Below are positions 25,962-34,569 of a stretch of 44,503 nucleotides of DNA, piece by piece; positions within the stretch are counted from its first letter, which is position 1; every line of letters begins with the position of its first letter. Source of the DNA: Shewanella sp. MBTL60-007. GTDB lineage: Bacteria; Pseudomonadota; Gammaproteobacteria; Enterobacterales; Shewanellaceae. The DNA lies in assembly GCF_019654915.1 (NCBI RefSeq), contig NZ_BPET01000052.1, positions 1 through 44,503 of the forward strand, given 5' to 3'. The notes under the pieces are model-generated. The model worked only from the letters and a program-made list of their open reading frames with translations, had not been told where the DNA came from and did not search any database. Position numbers and translations under genes: made by a program.

Positions 25962-26519
25962 CTATAACCTATGATGAACTGGACAGCTTAGCAGTAGCTC
26001 ATCGTTATCGATAGCACGTACCTGACACTCTGTTGCGGTAATTAAGCCATATGAGGCGCGGCCATTATTACGGGGGATAGTGGTTGAGCCTGGATTGAAC
26101 AATAATATATCGTCGCGATATTCAGCTACGGGAATATGGGTATGTCCATAGAGTAAAGCATCACCCGCTTGCAGCGGAGGTAGCTTATCAGGAGCATAAA
26201 CATGGCCATGGGTTAGGAAAAGGCGCATTTGTGGCATCAATACCTGAGCGTAGGTTGCTGTAATAGGAAATTGCAGCAGCATCTGGTCGACTTCACTGTC
26301 GCAGTTGCCGCGTACTGCAATAATCTTATCGGCATAAGGGTTTAGGGTTTCGGCTAATGCGGCGGGGTCGTATCCTTCTGGAATGGCGTTACGCGGGCCG
26401 TGATTAAGCAGATCGCCGAGCAAGATTAGATAGTGGGCACCTGATTGCTCAAAGCGATTCAGCATGGCTTGAGTGGCTGATAGAGAACCGTGTAGATCGG
26501 AGGCGATAAAAAGTTTCAT
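25962..26519 (-). CDS. yfcE: YfcE-family phosphodiesterase
   Basis: 185 residues, the family size. It is a metallophosphoesterase with two metal ions; E. coli YfcE hydrolyses model phosphodiesters, and its natural substrate is not known. The motifs are all present: Asp8 and His10 in IASDLHGS, Asp36 in LLGDLLNHGPRN, Asn72 in VRGNCDSE, His104 and His106 in LTHGHVY, His126 and His128 in YGHTHIP. Its stop codon is three bases from repeat element E1, and element E2 begins about 60 bases upstream of its start, so its transcript likely carries E1 as the 3' end. Confidence 0.95.
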   Translation of the reverse strand: MKLFIASDLHGSLSATQAMLNRFEQSGAHYLILLGDLLNHGPRNAIPEGYDPAALAETLNPYADKIIAVRGNCDSEVDQMLLQFPITATYAQVLMPQMRLFLTHGHVYAPDKLPPLQAGDALLYGHTHIPVAEYRDDILLFNPGSTTIPRNNGRASYGLITATECQVRAIDNDELLLSCPVHHRL

Positions 26520-26730
26520 GGGCTATATGCCTAGAATGATAAAACAGATCGTCAATATAGCTTTGTTTCTCGATAAAGCTAGTAAAAGATAGAACACTCG
26601 CAAGCTCGTTTCTAGGGCGTTCGCAAGCTCACTTCTAGGACGGACTTCGTCCTGATAGGTTCTAGGGCGGTGCTGCGCACCTACGAGGACGCCAACAAGT
26701 TGGCTGCTAGGAAAAGCTAAAAAATAGGGC

Positions 26731-27418
26731 ACTCGCAAGCTCGTTTCTAGGACGTTCGCAGGCTCACTACTAGGATGCCAACAAGTTGGCTGCTAGGAAA
26801 AGCTAAAAGATAGAGCACTCGCAAGCTCGTTTCTAGGACGTTCGCAGGCTCACTTCTAGGACGCCAACAAGTTGGCTACTAGGAAAAGCTAAAAGATAGA
26901 GCACTCGCAAGCTCGTTTCTAGGACGTTCGCAGGCTCACTTCTAGGACGCCAACAAGTTGGCTACTAGGAAAAGCTAAAAGATAGAGCACTCGCAAGCTC
27001 GTTTCTAGGACGTTCGCAGGCTCACTTCTAGGACGCCAACAAGTTGGCTACTAGGAAAAGCTAAAAAATAGGACACTCGCAAGCTCGTTTCTAGGACGTT
27101 CGCAGGCTCACTACTAGGACGCCAACAAGTTGGCTGCTAGGAAAAGCTAAAAGATAGAACACTCGCAAGCTCGTTTCTAGGACGTTCGCAGGCTCACTAC
27201 TAGGACGCCAACAAGTTGGCTGCTAGGAAAAGCTAAAAGATAGAGCACTCGCAAGCTCGTTTCTAGGACGTTCGCAGGCTCACTACTAGGACGCCAACAA
27301 GTTGGCTGCTAGGAAAAGCTAAAAAATAGGGCACTCGCAAGCTCGTTTCTAGGACGTTCGCAGGCTCACTTCTAGGACGCCAACAAGTTGGCTACTAGGA
27401 AAAGCTAATAGCTTAAAA
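26731..27418. repeat. Tandem array of eight 86-bp units in E2
   Basis: The motif ACTCGCAAGCTCG starts at 26731, 26817, 26903, 26989, 27075, 27161, 27247 and 27333, exactly 86 bases apart each time. Units differ by a few point changes (AAAGATAGAG, AAAAATAGGG or AAAGATAGAA; CTTCTAGG or CTACTAGG; GGCTGCTAGG or GGCTACTAGG). Adjacent units often share variants, as expected from slippage or unequal crossing-over. Confidence 0.95.
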
Positions 27419-27478
27419 GCAAGACAAAGCCGATTCATGGAGCCTGAATCTGTTGCTTGTCTCTTTTAAATCTTAGCT
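27410..27478. repeat. E2 core long hairpin
   Basis: 69 bp, one base shorter than the other cores (AAGCAAGACAAAG). Arms TTAAAAG, AGACAA and GATTCA pair with TGAATC, TTGTCT and CTTTTAA around TGGAGCC. Confidence 0.88.
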
Positions 27479-27682
27479 TTTCCTAGAAGCGACAAGGTCG
27501 CGCTCTCGAAGTGACGCAGTCACGTCTCGCAGGGCGAAGCCCGCCCTCATCTTAGCTTTGCCTAGAACCTAGGACCTATCTTTTAATCTTTTCCTAGAAG
27601 CGACAAAGTCGCGCTCTCGCAGGGCGAAGCCCGTCCTCGTCTCAGTTTTTCCGGCTGTTACCGTCTCAGCTTTTCCTAAAAT

Positions 27683-29302
27683 TTAAGGCGTATAATAGGT
27701 TGCTGCGCCCGGTCCGACAGGTAATCCGAATCCAAACACCCAGATAAAGAAGAAGGCAGTCCAACCGATAAAGAACACAATAGTGTACGGCAGCATAGTC
27801 GCGATTAAGGTACCAATGCCGAGGTTTTTATTGTATTGCGATGCAACCGCTAAAATAAGGCCAAAATAGCTCATCATTGGAGTGATGAGGTTCGTCACCG
27901 AATCGCCGATTCGGTACGCGGCCTGAATGGTTTCAGGGGCATAGCCAACGAGCATTAACATAGGCACAAATACAGGTGCTGTTACTGCCCACTGAGCCGA
28001 TGCGCTACCTAGCATTAAGTTAATGAAGCCGCACATGGCAATAAAGATAACGAACACTAATGGACCCGTGAGGCCAATGGCTTGTAATGCGTCAGCACCT
28101 GCAACAGCTAATACTGAGCCTAAATTTGTCCAAGTAAAGAAGGCTACAAATTGTGAGGCGAAGAATACCAATACGATATACATGCCCATGCTACTCATGC
28201 TGTGAGACATTGCATTAATCACATCTATATCGCGCTTCATTGTGCCAACGATACGGCCATAAACTAATCCTGGAATGGCAAAACAGATAAAGATAAACGC
28301 GACTATTCCCTTTAGAAATGGCGAACCTGAAACAAGTCCTGTTTTAGGATCTCTAAGTGGCGCACCCTCAGGTACCACAGTGAGAGCTAACAGTGCCGCC
28401 ATGACTAAAATTGCGATACCAGCGGCTTTAAGCCCGCGTTTTTCTACTACGCTGATCCCTTCCATTTTCGGTTCGCCAAGATCATTGGCCGCCTGGCTTG
28501 CATCATACTTTCCAAGTTTAGGCTCAACAATTTTCTCGGTAACGAATGCACCTAAAAAGGTAATGATGAAGGTGGAGGCAAACATAAAGTACCAGTTTGC
28601 TTCAGGGCCAACGGTATAATCCGGATCGATCATCTGTGCGGCGGCTTCGGTGATGCCTGATAACAAGGGATCGACGGTTCCAAGTAGTAAGTTTGCGCTG
28701 TAGCCACCCGATACACCGGCAAATGCAGCAGCTAAACCTGCGAGTGGGTGGCGCCCTAATGAATGGAAAATCATCGCAGCCATAGGGATCAGCACTACAT
28801 AGCCAAGCTCTGCAGCAGTATTAGAAACGATACCAGCAAATACAATAGTGAGGGTCACCAAACGCTTTGATGTGCCCATCACCAGTGAACGCATTGCGGC
28901 TGATAACAGGCCGGAACGATCGGCGATACCCACACCGAGTAGGGCTACAAGCACAGTGCCTAATGGAGTGAAGCTGGTAAAGTTAGTCACTAAGTTAGAG
29001 ACGATCATCCGCAGGCCTTCAGCGTTCATCAGGCTGACAACATGGATCATGCCGTCACTGCTACGCCCTGATGCACCTTCGGGTCTGGGATCGGCAACGC
29101 TTAACTCGAAGTAACCTGCAATGCCGCTGATGACAACGACTGCGGCACAGAAAATAGCAAATAGAGTAATAGGATGAGGTAATAGATTTCCTAGCCTTTC
29201 TACTATATTGAGAAAACGAACAAACCAACCACTGACTTGATGATTAGGATCTAAAGAACCATCGCCCGACATAGGTAGGCGATCATCGTTATTGCTGCTC
29301 AT
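27683..29302 (-). CDS. abgT: AbgT-family transporter, copy A
   Basis: 539 residues with about 11-13 membrane segments. AbgT proteins import p-aminobenzoyl-glutamate, and several members export sulphonamides. Family features include the cytoplasmic N-terminal tail ending in VERLGNLLPHPITLFAIF, GSASAQWAVTAPVFVPMLM and YRIGDSVTNLITPMMSYF near the C-terminus, matching the conserved re-entrant hairpin motifs. A second gene of the same length and very similar sequence starts 2.5 kb away (31810); they differ mostly in the N-terminal tail and the hydrophilic loop near residues 265-330. No abgA/abgB hydrolase genes are nearby. Its stop is two bases from element E2; element E3 ends the upstream gap, so the gene sits between two direct repeat elements. 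Confidence 0.93.
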   Translation of the reverse strand: MSSNNDDRLPMSGDGSLDPNHQVSGWFVRFLNIVERLGNLLPHPITLFAIFCAAVVVISGIAGYFELSVADPRPEGASGRSSDGMIHVVSLMNAEGLRMIVSNLVTNFTSFTPLGTVLVALLGVGIADRSGLLSAAMRSLVMGTSKRLVTLTIVFAGIVSNTAAELGYVVLIPMAAMIFHSLGRHPLAGLAAAFAGVSGGYSANLLLGTVDPLLSGITEAAAQMIDPDYTVGPEANWYFMFASTFIITFLGAFVTEKIVEPKLGKYDASQAANDLGEPKMEGISVVEKRGLKAAGIAILVMAALLALTVVPEGAPLRDPKTGLVSGSPFLKGIVAFIFICFAIPGLVYGRIVGTMKRDIDVINAMSHSMSSMGMYIVLVFFASQFVAFFTWTNLGSVLAVAGADALQAIGLTGPLVFVIFIAMCGFINLMLGSASAQWAVTAPVFVPMLMLVGYAPETIQAAYRIGDSVTNLITPMMSYFGLILAVASQYNKNLGIGTLIATMLPYTIVFFIGWTAFFFIWVFGFGLPVGPGAATYYTP

Positions 29303-29540
29303 GGGTTTTTCCTTACAAGATGTTGTTATTATTTTTTATTTGGGTCTTTCTTTTTTGGGTTTATTTGCGGCAGGAATAGCAACTAATTAGCGCTATGTTA
29401 CTAATTTATATTTAATTAAAGGTGCTGGCATCATGGATAAGAAAAATTAATTGAACATTAAAAAGATCGCTTATTAATAAAGCAAGAGACGCAATAGTGA
29501 CCAGTAGCACAGCTTTATAGAGAAAAGGTCTTTAGGGGAT

Positions 29541-30188
29541 AGGACTTAGGACGTTCGCAGGCTCACTACTAGGACGCCAACAAGTTGGCTGCTAGGAAAA
29601 GCTAAAAGATAGAGCACTCGCAAGCTCGTTTCTAGGACGTTCGCAGGCTCACTACTAGGACGCCAACAAGTTGGCTGCTAGGAAAAGCTAAAAAATAGAA
29701 CACTCGCAAGCTCGTTTCTAGGACGTTCGCAGGCTTACTACTAGGACGCCAACATTTAAGATAGAACACTCGCAAGCTCGTTTTTAGGGCGTTCGCAGGC
29801 TCACTTCTAGGACGCCAACAAGTTGGCTGCTAGGAAAAGCTAAAAGATAGAGCACTCGCAAGCTCGTTTCTAGGACGTTCGCAGGCTCACTTCTAGGACG
29901 CCAACAAGTTGGCTGCTAGGAAAAGCTAAAAGATAGAACACTCGCAAGCTCGTTTTTAGGGCGTTCGCAGGCTCACTTCTAGGACGCCAACAAGTTGGCT
30001 GCTAGGAAAAGCTAATAGCTTAAAAGCAAAGACAAAGTCGATTCATGGAGCCTGAATCTGTTGCTTGTCTCTTTTAAATCTTAGCTTTTCCTAGAAGCGA
30101 CAAAGTCGCGCTCTCGAAGTGACGCAGTCACGCCCTCGCAGGGCGAAGCCCGTCCTCGTCTTAGCTTTTCCTAACACCTAGAACCTTC
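29541..30188. repeat. Composite hairpin repeat element E3
   Basis: Between the two AbgT genes. Left arm: a partial unit, then units whose ACTCGCAAGCTCG motif starts at 29616, 29702, 29768, 29854 and 29940. Spacing is 86, 66, 86 and 86; the 66-bp unit lost 20 bases including the right half of the GCCAACAAGTTGGC hairpin (junction near 29755). Core at 30017-30086. Right arm with GCGACAAAGTCGC, GTGACGCAGTCAC, CCCTCGCAGGG and GGGCGAAGCCC. Ends two bases before the stop of AbgT copy B. The gap at 29303-29540 holds the promoter region of copy A, which resembles that of copy B. Confidence 0.92.
30017..30086. repeat. E3 core long hairpin
   Basis: 70 bp, same design as the other cores, with AAAGTCGATTCA instead of AAAGCCGATTCA. 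All pairing segments intact. Confidence 0.88.
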
Positions 30189-30190
30189 TT

Positions 30191-31810
30191 TTAAGGCGTA
30201 TAATAGGTTGCTGCACCAGGGCCAACTGGTAAACCAATCACAAATACCCAGATAAAGAAGAAGCAGGTCCAACCGATAAAGAACACGATCGAATATGGCA
30301 GCATGGTGGCAACTAAGGTACCAATGCCGAGGTTCTTCTTATATTGCGAAGCTACCGCCAAGATCAGCCCAAAGTAACTCATCATCGGGGTGATAAGGTT
30401 AGTTACCGAGTCACCGATTCGATAAGCAGCCTGAATGGTTTCAGGGGCATAGCCCACCAACATCAACATAGGTACGAAGATAGGTGCGGTGACCGCCCAT
30501 TGGGCAGAAGCACTACCCAACATCAAGTTGATAAAGCCACACATCATAATAAACAGCACAAACACTAACGGCCCGGTTAGCCCGACAGCGTTTAATGCAT
30601 CGGCGCCAGATACCGCCAGCACCGCGCCTAAATTAGTCCACTTAAAGAAGGCGACAAACTGTGAGGCGAAGAATACCAACACGATATACATGCCCATGCT
30701 GCTCATGCTGTGTGACATGGCGTTGATCACATCGATATCGCGCTTCATTGTGCCGACAACGCGGCCGTAAACCAGTCCTGGAATGGCAAAGCAGATGAAG
30801 ATAAACGCGACGATCCCTTTCAGGAATGGCGAGCCTGCCACTAAACCGGTTTCTTGGTTTCGAAGCGGTGCGCCTTCAGGAATAATAGTTAATGCCAGCA
30901 GCGCTGACATCACCAGTACAGCAAGACCTGCGACTTTTAATCCCTTTTTCTCAAGGGCACTAACTGTATCCATCTTCTGCTCGCTAAGATCGATTGCCGC
31001 TTCGCTGGCATCATACTTACCTAGCTTAGGTTCGACGATTTTTTCGGTAACGAGTGCGCCAAGAAAGGTGATCAAGAAGGTGGAGACAAACATGAAGTAC
31101 CAATTTACCTCGGGACCAACGATATAGTCAGGGTCGATCATCTGCGCAGCCGCTTCGGTGATCCCTGATAGTAATGGATCAACAGTGCCTAGCAGTAAGT
31201 TAGCGCTGTAGCCGCCAGATACGCCAGCAAATGCCGCTGCGAGGCCTGCAAGAGGGTGGCGACCTAAAGAGTGGAAGATCATCGCCGCCATAGGAATTAG
31301 CACTACATACCCGAGCTCTGAAGCTGTATTAGAAACGATACCAGCAAATACTAAGGTGAGTGTCACTAAGCGCTTTGATGCCCCCATGACCAAGGTACGC
31401 ATCGCTGCTGATAATAGACCTGAGCGATCGGCAATACCTACACCGAGTAATGCTACTAGTACTGTGCCTAGCGGCGTAAAGCCTGTGAAATTAGTCACCA
31501 AGTTGGAGACGATCATCCTCAGGCCTTCAGCGTTCATCAGGCTGACAACATGAATGAGCCCATCGCTACTGCGGCCAGATGCGCCTTCGGGTCTGGGATC
31601 GATCACTGTCAATTCGAAATAGCCCGCGATGCCGCTGATCACAATAACTGCGGCGCAGAATAGGGCAAATAGGGTGATAGGGTGAGGCAACAAATTTCCT
31701 AGGCGTTCAACCACGTTTAGGAAGCGGACAAATAAGCCATTGGGTTTGTTACTGGGATCTAAAGGGGCTTGGCTAGATAAAGGCAAGCTGTCGCCGTTAT
31801 TGCTGCTCAT
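30191..31810 (-). CDS. abgT: AbgT-family transporter, copy B
   Basis: 539 residues, the same length as copy A and nearly the same sequence through the membrane core, including GSASAQWAVTAPIFVPMLM and YRIGDSVTNLITPMMSYF. The start (MSSNNGDSLPLSSQAPLD) and the central hydrophilic loop have diverged more, so the duplication is not recent. Upstream DNA resembles that of copy A (ATGGATAATGAAAATTAATT here, ATGGATAAGAAAAATTAATT there), so the promoter was copied too. Element E3 follows its stop codon by two bases. Two putative small RNAs read toward this gene from 32.0-32.35 kb. Different substrates or expression of the two copies is possible. Confidence 0.93.
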   Translation of the reverse strand: MSSNNGDSLPLSSQAPLDPSNKPNGLFVRFLNVVERLGNLLPHPITLFALFCAAVIVISGIAGYFELTVIDPRPEGASGRSSDGLIHVVSLMNAEGLRMIVSNLVTNFTGFTPLGTVLVALLGVGIADRSGLLSAAMRTLVMGASKRLVTLTLVFAGIVSNTASELGYVVLIPMAAMIFHSLGRHPLAGLAAAFAGVSGGYSANLLLGTVDPLLSGITEAAAQMIDPDYIVGPEVNWYFMFVSTFLITFLGALVTEKIVEPKLGKYDASEAAIDLSEQKMDTVSALEKKGLKVAGLAVLVMSALLALTIIPEGAPLRNQETGLVAGSPFLKGIVAFIFICFAIPGLVYGRVVGTMKRDIDVINAMSHSMSSMGMYIVLVFFASQFVAFFKWTNLGAVLAVSGADALNAVGLTGPLVFVLFIMMCGFINLMLGSASAQWAVTAPIFVPMLMLVGYAPETIQAAYRIGDSVTNLITPMMSYFGLILAVASQYKKNLGIGTLVATMLPYSIVFFIGWTCFFFIWVFVIGLPVGPGAATYYTP

Positions 31811-32044
31811 CGGATATTCCTTATTATTATTTTGTTGTTTTTATTTTACTTATGTGCGGCAAAGGGGGGCTACTAATGAGCGTTTATTGTTAATCCAGTG
31901 TGTCATGATGGATAATGAAAATTAATTAAACCTTAAATCACCCACGTTTGTCGATAAGGCTATTAAGCATAATAGTGAGCGCCTATGCGGCTTTGCTAAG
32001 TTTTGAGTTTGATGAAAAGAATGGAAGTTAGCCTAATTGCAGGC

Positions 32045-32106
32045 AAAAAAAAGGACTCATATAGGATGAGTCCAAAAGGGATTGATTTGCAGTATCCGTT
32101 GGGATT
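32045..32106 (-). ncRNA. Putative small RNA 1 with terminator
   Basis: On the minus strand a promoter (32113-32140) leads into about 62 bases ending in a terminator: GGACTCAT pairs with ATGAGTCC around a 5-base loop, then eight T. The presumed RNA has two copies of TCAATCCC, one at the 5' end and one just before the terminator, which could pair with GGGAU-type ribosome-binding regions. A second copy lies 200 bases upstream. No ORF. It could instead be an attenuator before AbgT copy B. Confidence 0.55.
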
Positions 32107-32112
32107 GAGATT

Positions 32113-32140
32113 ACTATAACTAGGGATAGCTGTATCTAAG
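32113..32140 (-). promoter_or_regulatory. Promoter of putative small RNA 1
   Basis: Minus strand: CTTAGA (32140-32135), 16 bases, TATAGT (32118-32113). The block from the -10 to AAGCTGAA upstream is nearly identical to that of small RNA 2. The -35 is a weak match to TTGACA, so an activator or other operator could overlap the conserved block. Confidence 0.5.
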
Positions 32141-32245
32141 CTGAACGATGGAAATGACTTAGATTAACTCTTGTTAACCTTTGTTTTTCTAAAGTGAATG
32201 ATATGGCAATCATTTGATATAAAAGGTTGTTTGTGAATTAAAGGC

Positions 32246-32311
32246 AAAAAAAAGGACTCATTATGAATGAGTCCGAAGGGGATGATTGTATTGAACGATT
32301 TCCTAAGGGAT
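32246..32311 (-). ncRNA. Putative small RNA 2 with terminator
   Basis: Same design as small RNA 1: promoter at 32318-32345, about 66 bases, and a terminator GGACTCATT/AATGAGTCC with a 3-base loop and eight T. The middle part differs from RNA 1, but ATCCC motifs again occur at the 5' end and just before the terminator. Conserved ends with a divergent middle are usual for duplicated small RNAs. Confidence 0.55.
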
Positions 32312-32317
32312 GTGATT

Positions 32318-32345
32318 ACTATAGCTAGGGGATACTGTATCTAAG
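32318..32345 (-). promoter_or_regulatory. Promoter of putative small RNA 2
   Basis: Minus strand: CTTAGA (32345-32340), 16 bases, TATAGT (32323-32318), the same spacing as for small RNA 1. Beyond it, 32346-32889 contains no supported gene; it includes the promoter region of lemA. Confidence 0.5.
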
Positions 32346-32889
32346 CTGAATGAGCCATGAACCGTTCTTGTGCAAAGAGGAGGCTGCAGTCAATGGCCGA
32401 TTACGTCAGGTTGGAAATAAAATGCTACAAACGGCAGGGTAAGCTTAAAGTTAATCATAAGTACTAATAATTTTAATTAGTTGAGTGTTTTTATTGGCTG
32501 AAAACCTTAGATGATTTTAGGGTAGTTCAAAAAATCACACTCTAGATTTTACTGCTAACACCTGTTCTCTAAGGAAATAATAATTTTTGCTGCACAGATA
32601 GTGTACGGGTAATGTTTTTTAGTGCTACTCAGAAAAGTTAATTCGATAAGGCTAGATAAGTTAGTGCTTTTTTGGGTTTTCTCTGCAGTTTTTTTCAAGT
32701 TATTTGTTAGCGAGGTTAAAAAGTAACACTGCGAATAGGTTGGTTTATCTGGTGTTGAGGCTAGATTTCGTTGCTCAAATAAGTAACAGTATAAGTTATC
32801 AGAGAGTAGCGTAGTCATTTTTCAGCTTTAATCTACTGATGTGAGATAAGTGTAAGTTGTTTAAATAAAAAGAAAAATAGGAAGCACAG

Positions 32890-33459
32890 ATGGAAGGGAT
32901 ATTGTTAGGGTCGGGCTTAATCGTGATTATTGCCTACCTTTGGTATGTGAGCTTAATTAAGAAACGAAATACTGGGCGTGAGGCACTATCTGGCATAGAC
33001 GTTCAGCTAAAGAAGCGCTCTAATCTAGTACCTAATATTCTCCAGATCGCACAAAAGTATATGGATCATGAGAAGTCTCTGCTAACTGAGATCACCGAGT
33101 TAAGAAGCTTAGCGGCTAAAGGCTATAATCATGTTGATCCTGACTCAGTTAAGGCTCACCTCGAAATCTCAGAAAAGCTAAATCAAAAAATGTCTCAGTT
33201 GATGGTGAGTGTCGAGAACTACCCAGAGTTGAAGTCTGACAATACCATGCTACAAGCGATGCAGACCTATAACGAAGTCGAGGCTCAACTGTCTGCTGCT
33301 CGTCGTTTTTATAACTCGGCAGTGTCAGAGCTTAATACTGCCGTTGAGATCTTCCCCGGTTCCATCATAGCCTCTATGGCAAGCGTCAAAGTGATGCCTT
33401 TCTATGAAGCCGATGAGGCATCTAAAGCTCCGGTCGATGCAGCCGATTATTTAAAGTAA
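32890..33459 (+). CDS. lemA: LemA family protein
   Basis: 189 residues. An N-terminal membrane anchor (LLGSGLIVIIAYLWYVSLI) precedes a long helical-bundle domain with the family signature region GIDVQLKKRSNLVPNILQIAQKYMDHE and YNEVEAQLSAARRFYNSAVSELNTAVEIFPGSIIA. The molecular function of LemA proteins is not settled. AGGAAG precedes the start. It begins an apparent three-gene operon with the DUF3137-type protein and a lytic transglycosylase, which suggests a cell-envelope role. Confidence 0.93.
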   Translation: MEGILLGSGLIVIIAYLWYVSLIKKRNTGREALSGIDVQLKKRSNLVPNILQIAQKYMDHEKSLLTEITELRSLAAKGYNHVDPDSVKAHLEISEKLNQKMSQLMVSVENYPELKSDNTMLQAMQTYNEVEAQLSAARRFYNSAVSELNTAVEIFPGSIIASMASVKVMPFYEADEASKAPVDAADYLK

Positions 33460-33546
33460 CTCAAATTTTGCTATCTGATTGCCGCAGTATGTTTGTATTG
33501 CGGCAGCAATGGGTGATTAAATTGCTTGGAGTTGACTGGCAACAAA

Positions 33547-34569
33547 ATGAATATCTTTAGCTTCCTATTTGGTGCGCCGATAAAGCCTATCCGTAATCGT
33601 AATAAGTTAACTGCTTCACCAAGTGAGATTGCAAATTTTAAGCAGTATTATCAAGATCATCTTGAGCCATTAACCAGTAAGTTTGAGAATGCGCGAGTGG
33701 CTAGTCTCAAGTCCTGTCGCCAGCGCTTATATCTTTGCAGCGCCATCTATCTCGGTATTGCAGCCTTGGCATTTATGTTTATGCCTTACCTCGATGCTTC
33801 AGATCCTATTTTTTTCTATCTTATCGGCTTAGTGCTGTTGGCGTTGCCCTTTGCTTGGTGGGTCTTCAATCCCGTTAAGCACTATAAAGCCGATGTGAAA
33901 CAGAAAATCTATCCGTTGATTTTTAAGTACTTTGGTCATGACTTCATTTTTTGTCGTGAACATAAGATGAGTCTGATTGCACTAAAGGCATCGAAGTTAC
34001 TTCCCCATTACGATGCTGCTAATTTTGATGATTATGTGCAGGGAACCTATAAAAACGTAGAGATCGCCATTAACGAGCTGCATCTAACTAAGCAGGTTAA
34101 GCGTGATAAAAATACCGATACTGTAACCGTCTTTAAAGGGGTGATGATCGAGTTGAGTAGCCATAAGGATTTTCGCGGCCATACCGTGGTGGTAAAGAAC
34201 CGCGGTGGTTTAGTGAATTTCTTGTCAGATTCATTTAAGGGGTTGGAAAGAGTAAAGCTTGAAGACCCGATCTTCGAGAAGCAGTTTGATGTATTCTCTA
34301 CCGATCAAATTGAGGCGCGTTATCTGTTAACTGTGACTTTTATGGAGCGACTGCAAGAGCTATCGGCGAGTTTTGGTAATAAAATTCAGTGTGCGTTCTA
34401 CCGCAACAAGTTACTGATTATGCTAGGCAGTAAGGATAACCGTTTCGAGATGGCGTCCATCTTCAAGGCAGCGACATTCGAGTACGAGTTCAGTCAGATC
34501 AATAAAGAGATGAAGCAGCTATTTGCTATAGTTGATGTACTGCAATTAGAGCGAAAGACCGGATTATGA
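33547..34569 (+). CDS. DUF3137-type membrane protein, LemA partner
   Basis: 340 residues from the ATG at 33547; TTG codons at 33526 and 33532 are in frame and no start has an ideal ribosome binding site. Two membrane segments (YLCSAIYLGIAALAFMFMPYL and PIFFYLIGLVLLALPFAWWVF) are followed by a large soluble domain with TDTVTVFKGVMIELSSHKDFRGHTVV, which fits DUF3137. Such proteins are often encoded next to LemA. Function unknown. The last bases overlap the transglycosylase start (ATGA). Confidence 0.85.
   Translation: MNIFSFLFGAPIKPIRNRNKLTASPSEIANFKQYYQDHLEPLTSKFENARVASLKSCRQRLYLCSAIYLGIAALAFMFMPYLDASDPIFFYLIGLVLLALPFAWWVFNPVKHYKADVKQKIYPLIFKYFGHDFIFCREHKMSLIALKASKLLPHYDAANFDDYVQGTYKNVEIAINELHLTKQVKRDKNTDTVTVFKGVMIELSSHKDFRGHTVVVKNRGGLVNFLSDSFKGLERVKLEDPIFEKQFDVFSTDQIEARYLLTVTFMERLQELSASFGNKIQCAFYRNKLLIMLGSKDNRFEMASIFKAATFEYEFSQINKEMKQLFAIVDVLQLERKTGL

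Larger units (their letters stand above)
26583..27680. repeat. Composite hairpin repeat element E2 (largest copy)
   Basis: Fills the gap between the yfcE start and the stop of the first AbgT gene. Left arm: one 135-bp variant unit (26596-26730, with the extra hairpins GGACGGACTTCGTCC and GGTGCTGCGCACC) followed by eight 86-bp units. Core at 27410-27478. Right arm with GCGACAAGGTCGC, GTGACGCAGTCAC, GGGCGAAGCCC and a partial second set. Ends two bases before the AbgT stop codon. No supported ORF. Confidence 0.92.

Noticed and set aside
26583..27680. Possible CRISPR array (regular repeats)
   Set aside because: The whole 86-bp unit repeats; there are no unique spacers of constant length and no cas genes.
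32555..32818. 87-codon minus-strand ORF upstream of lemA
   Set aside because: No ribosome binding site, a composition without domain or membrane features, and no family resemblance; probably a chance frame.
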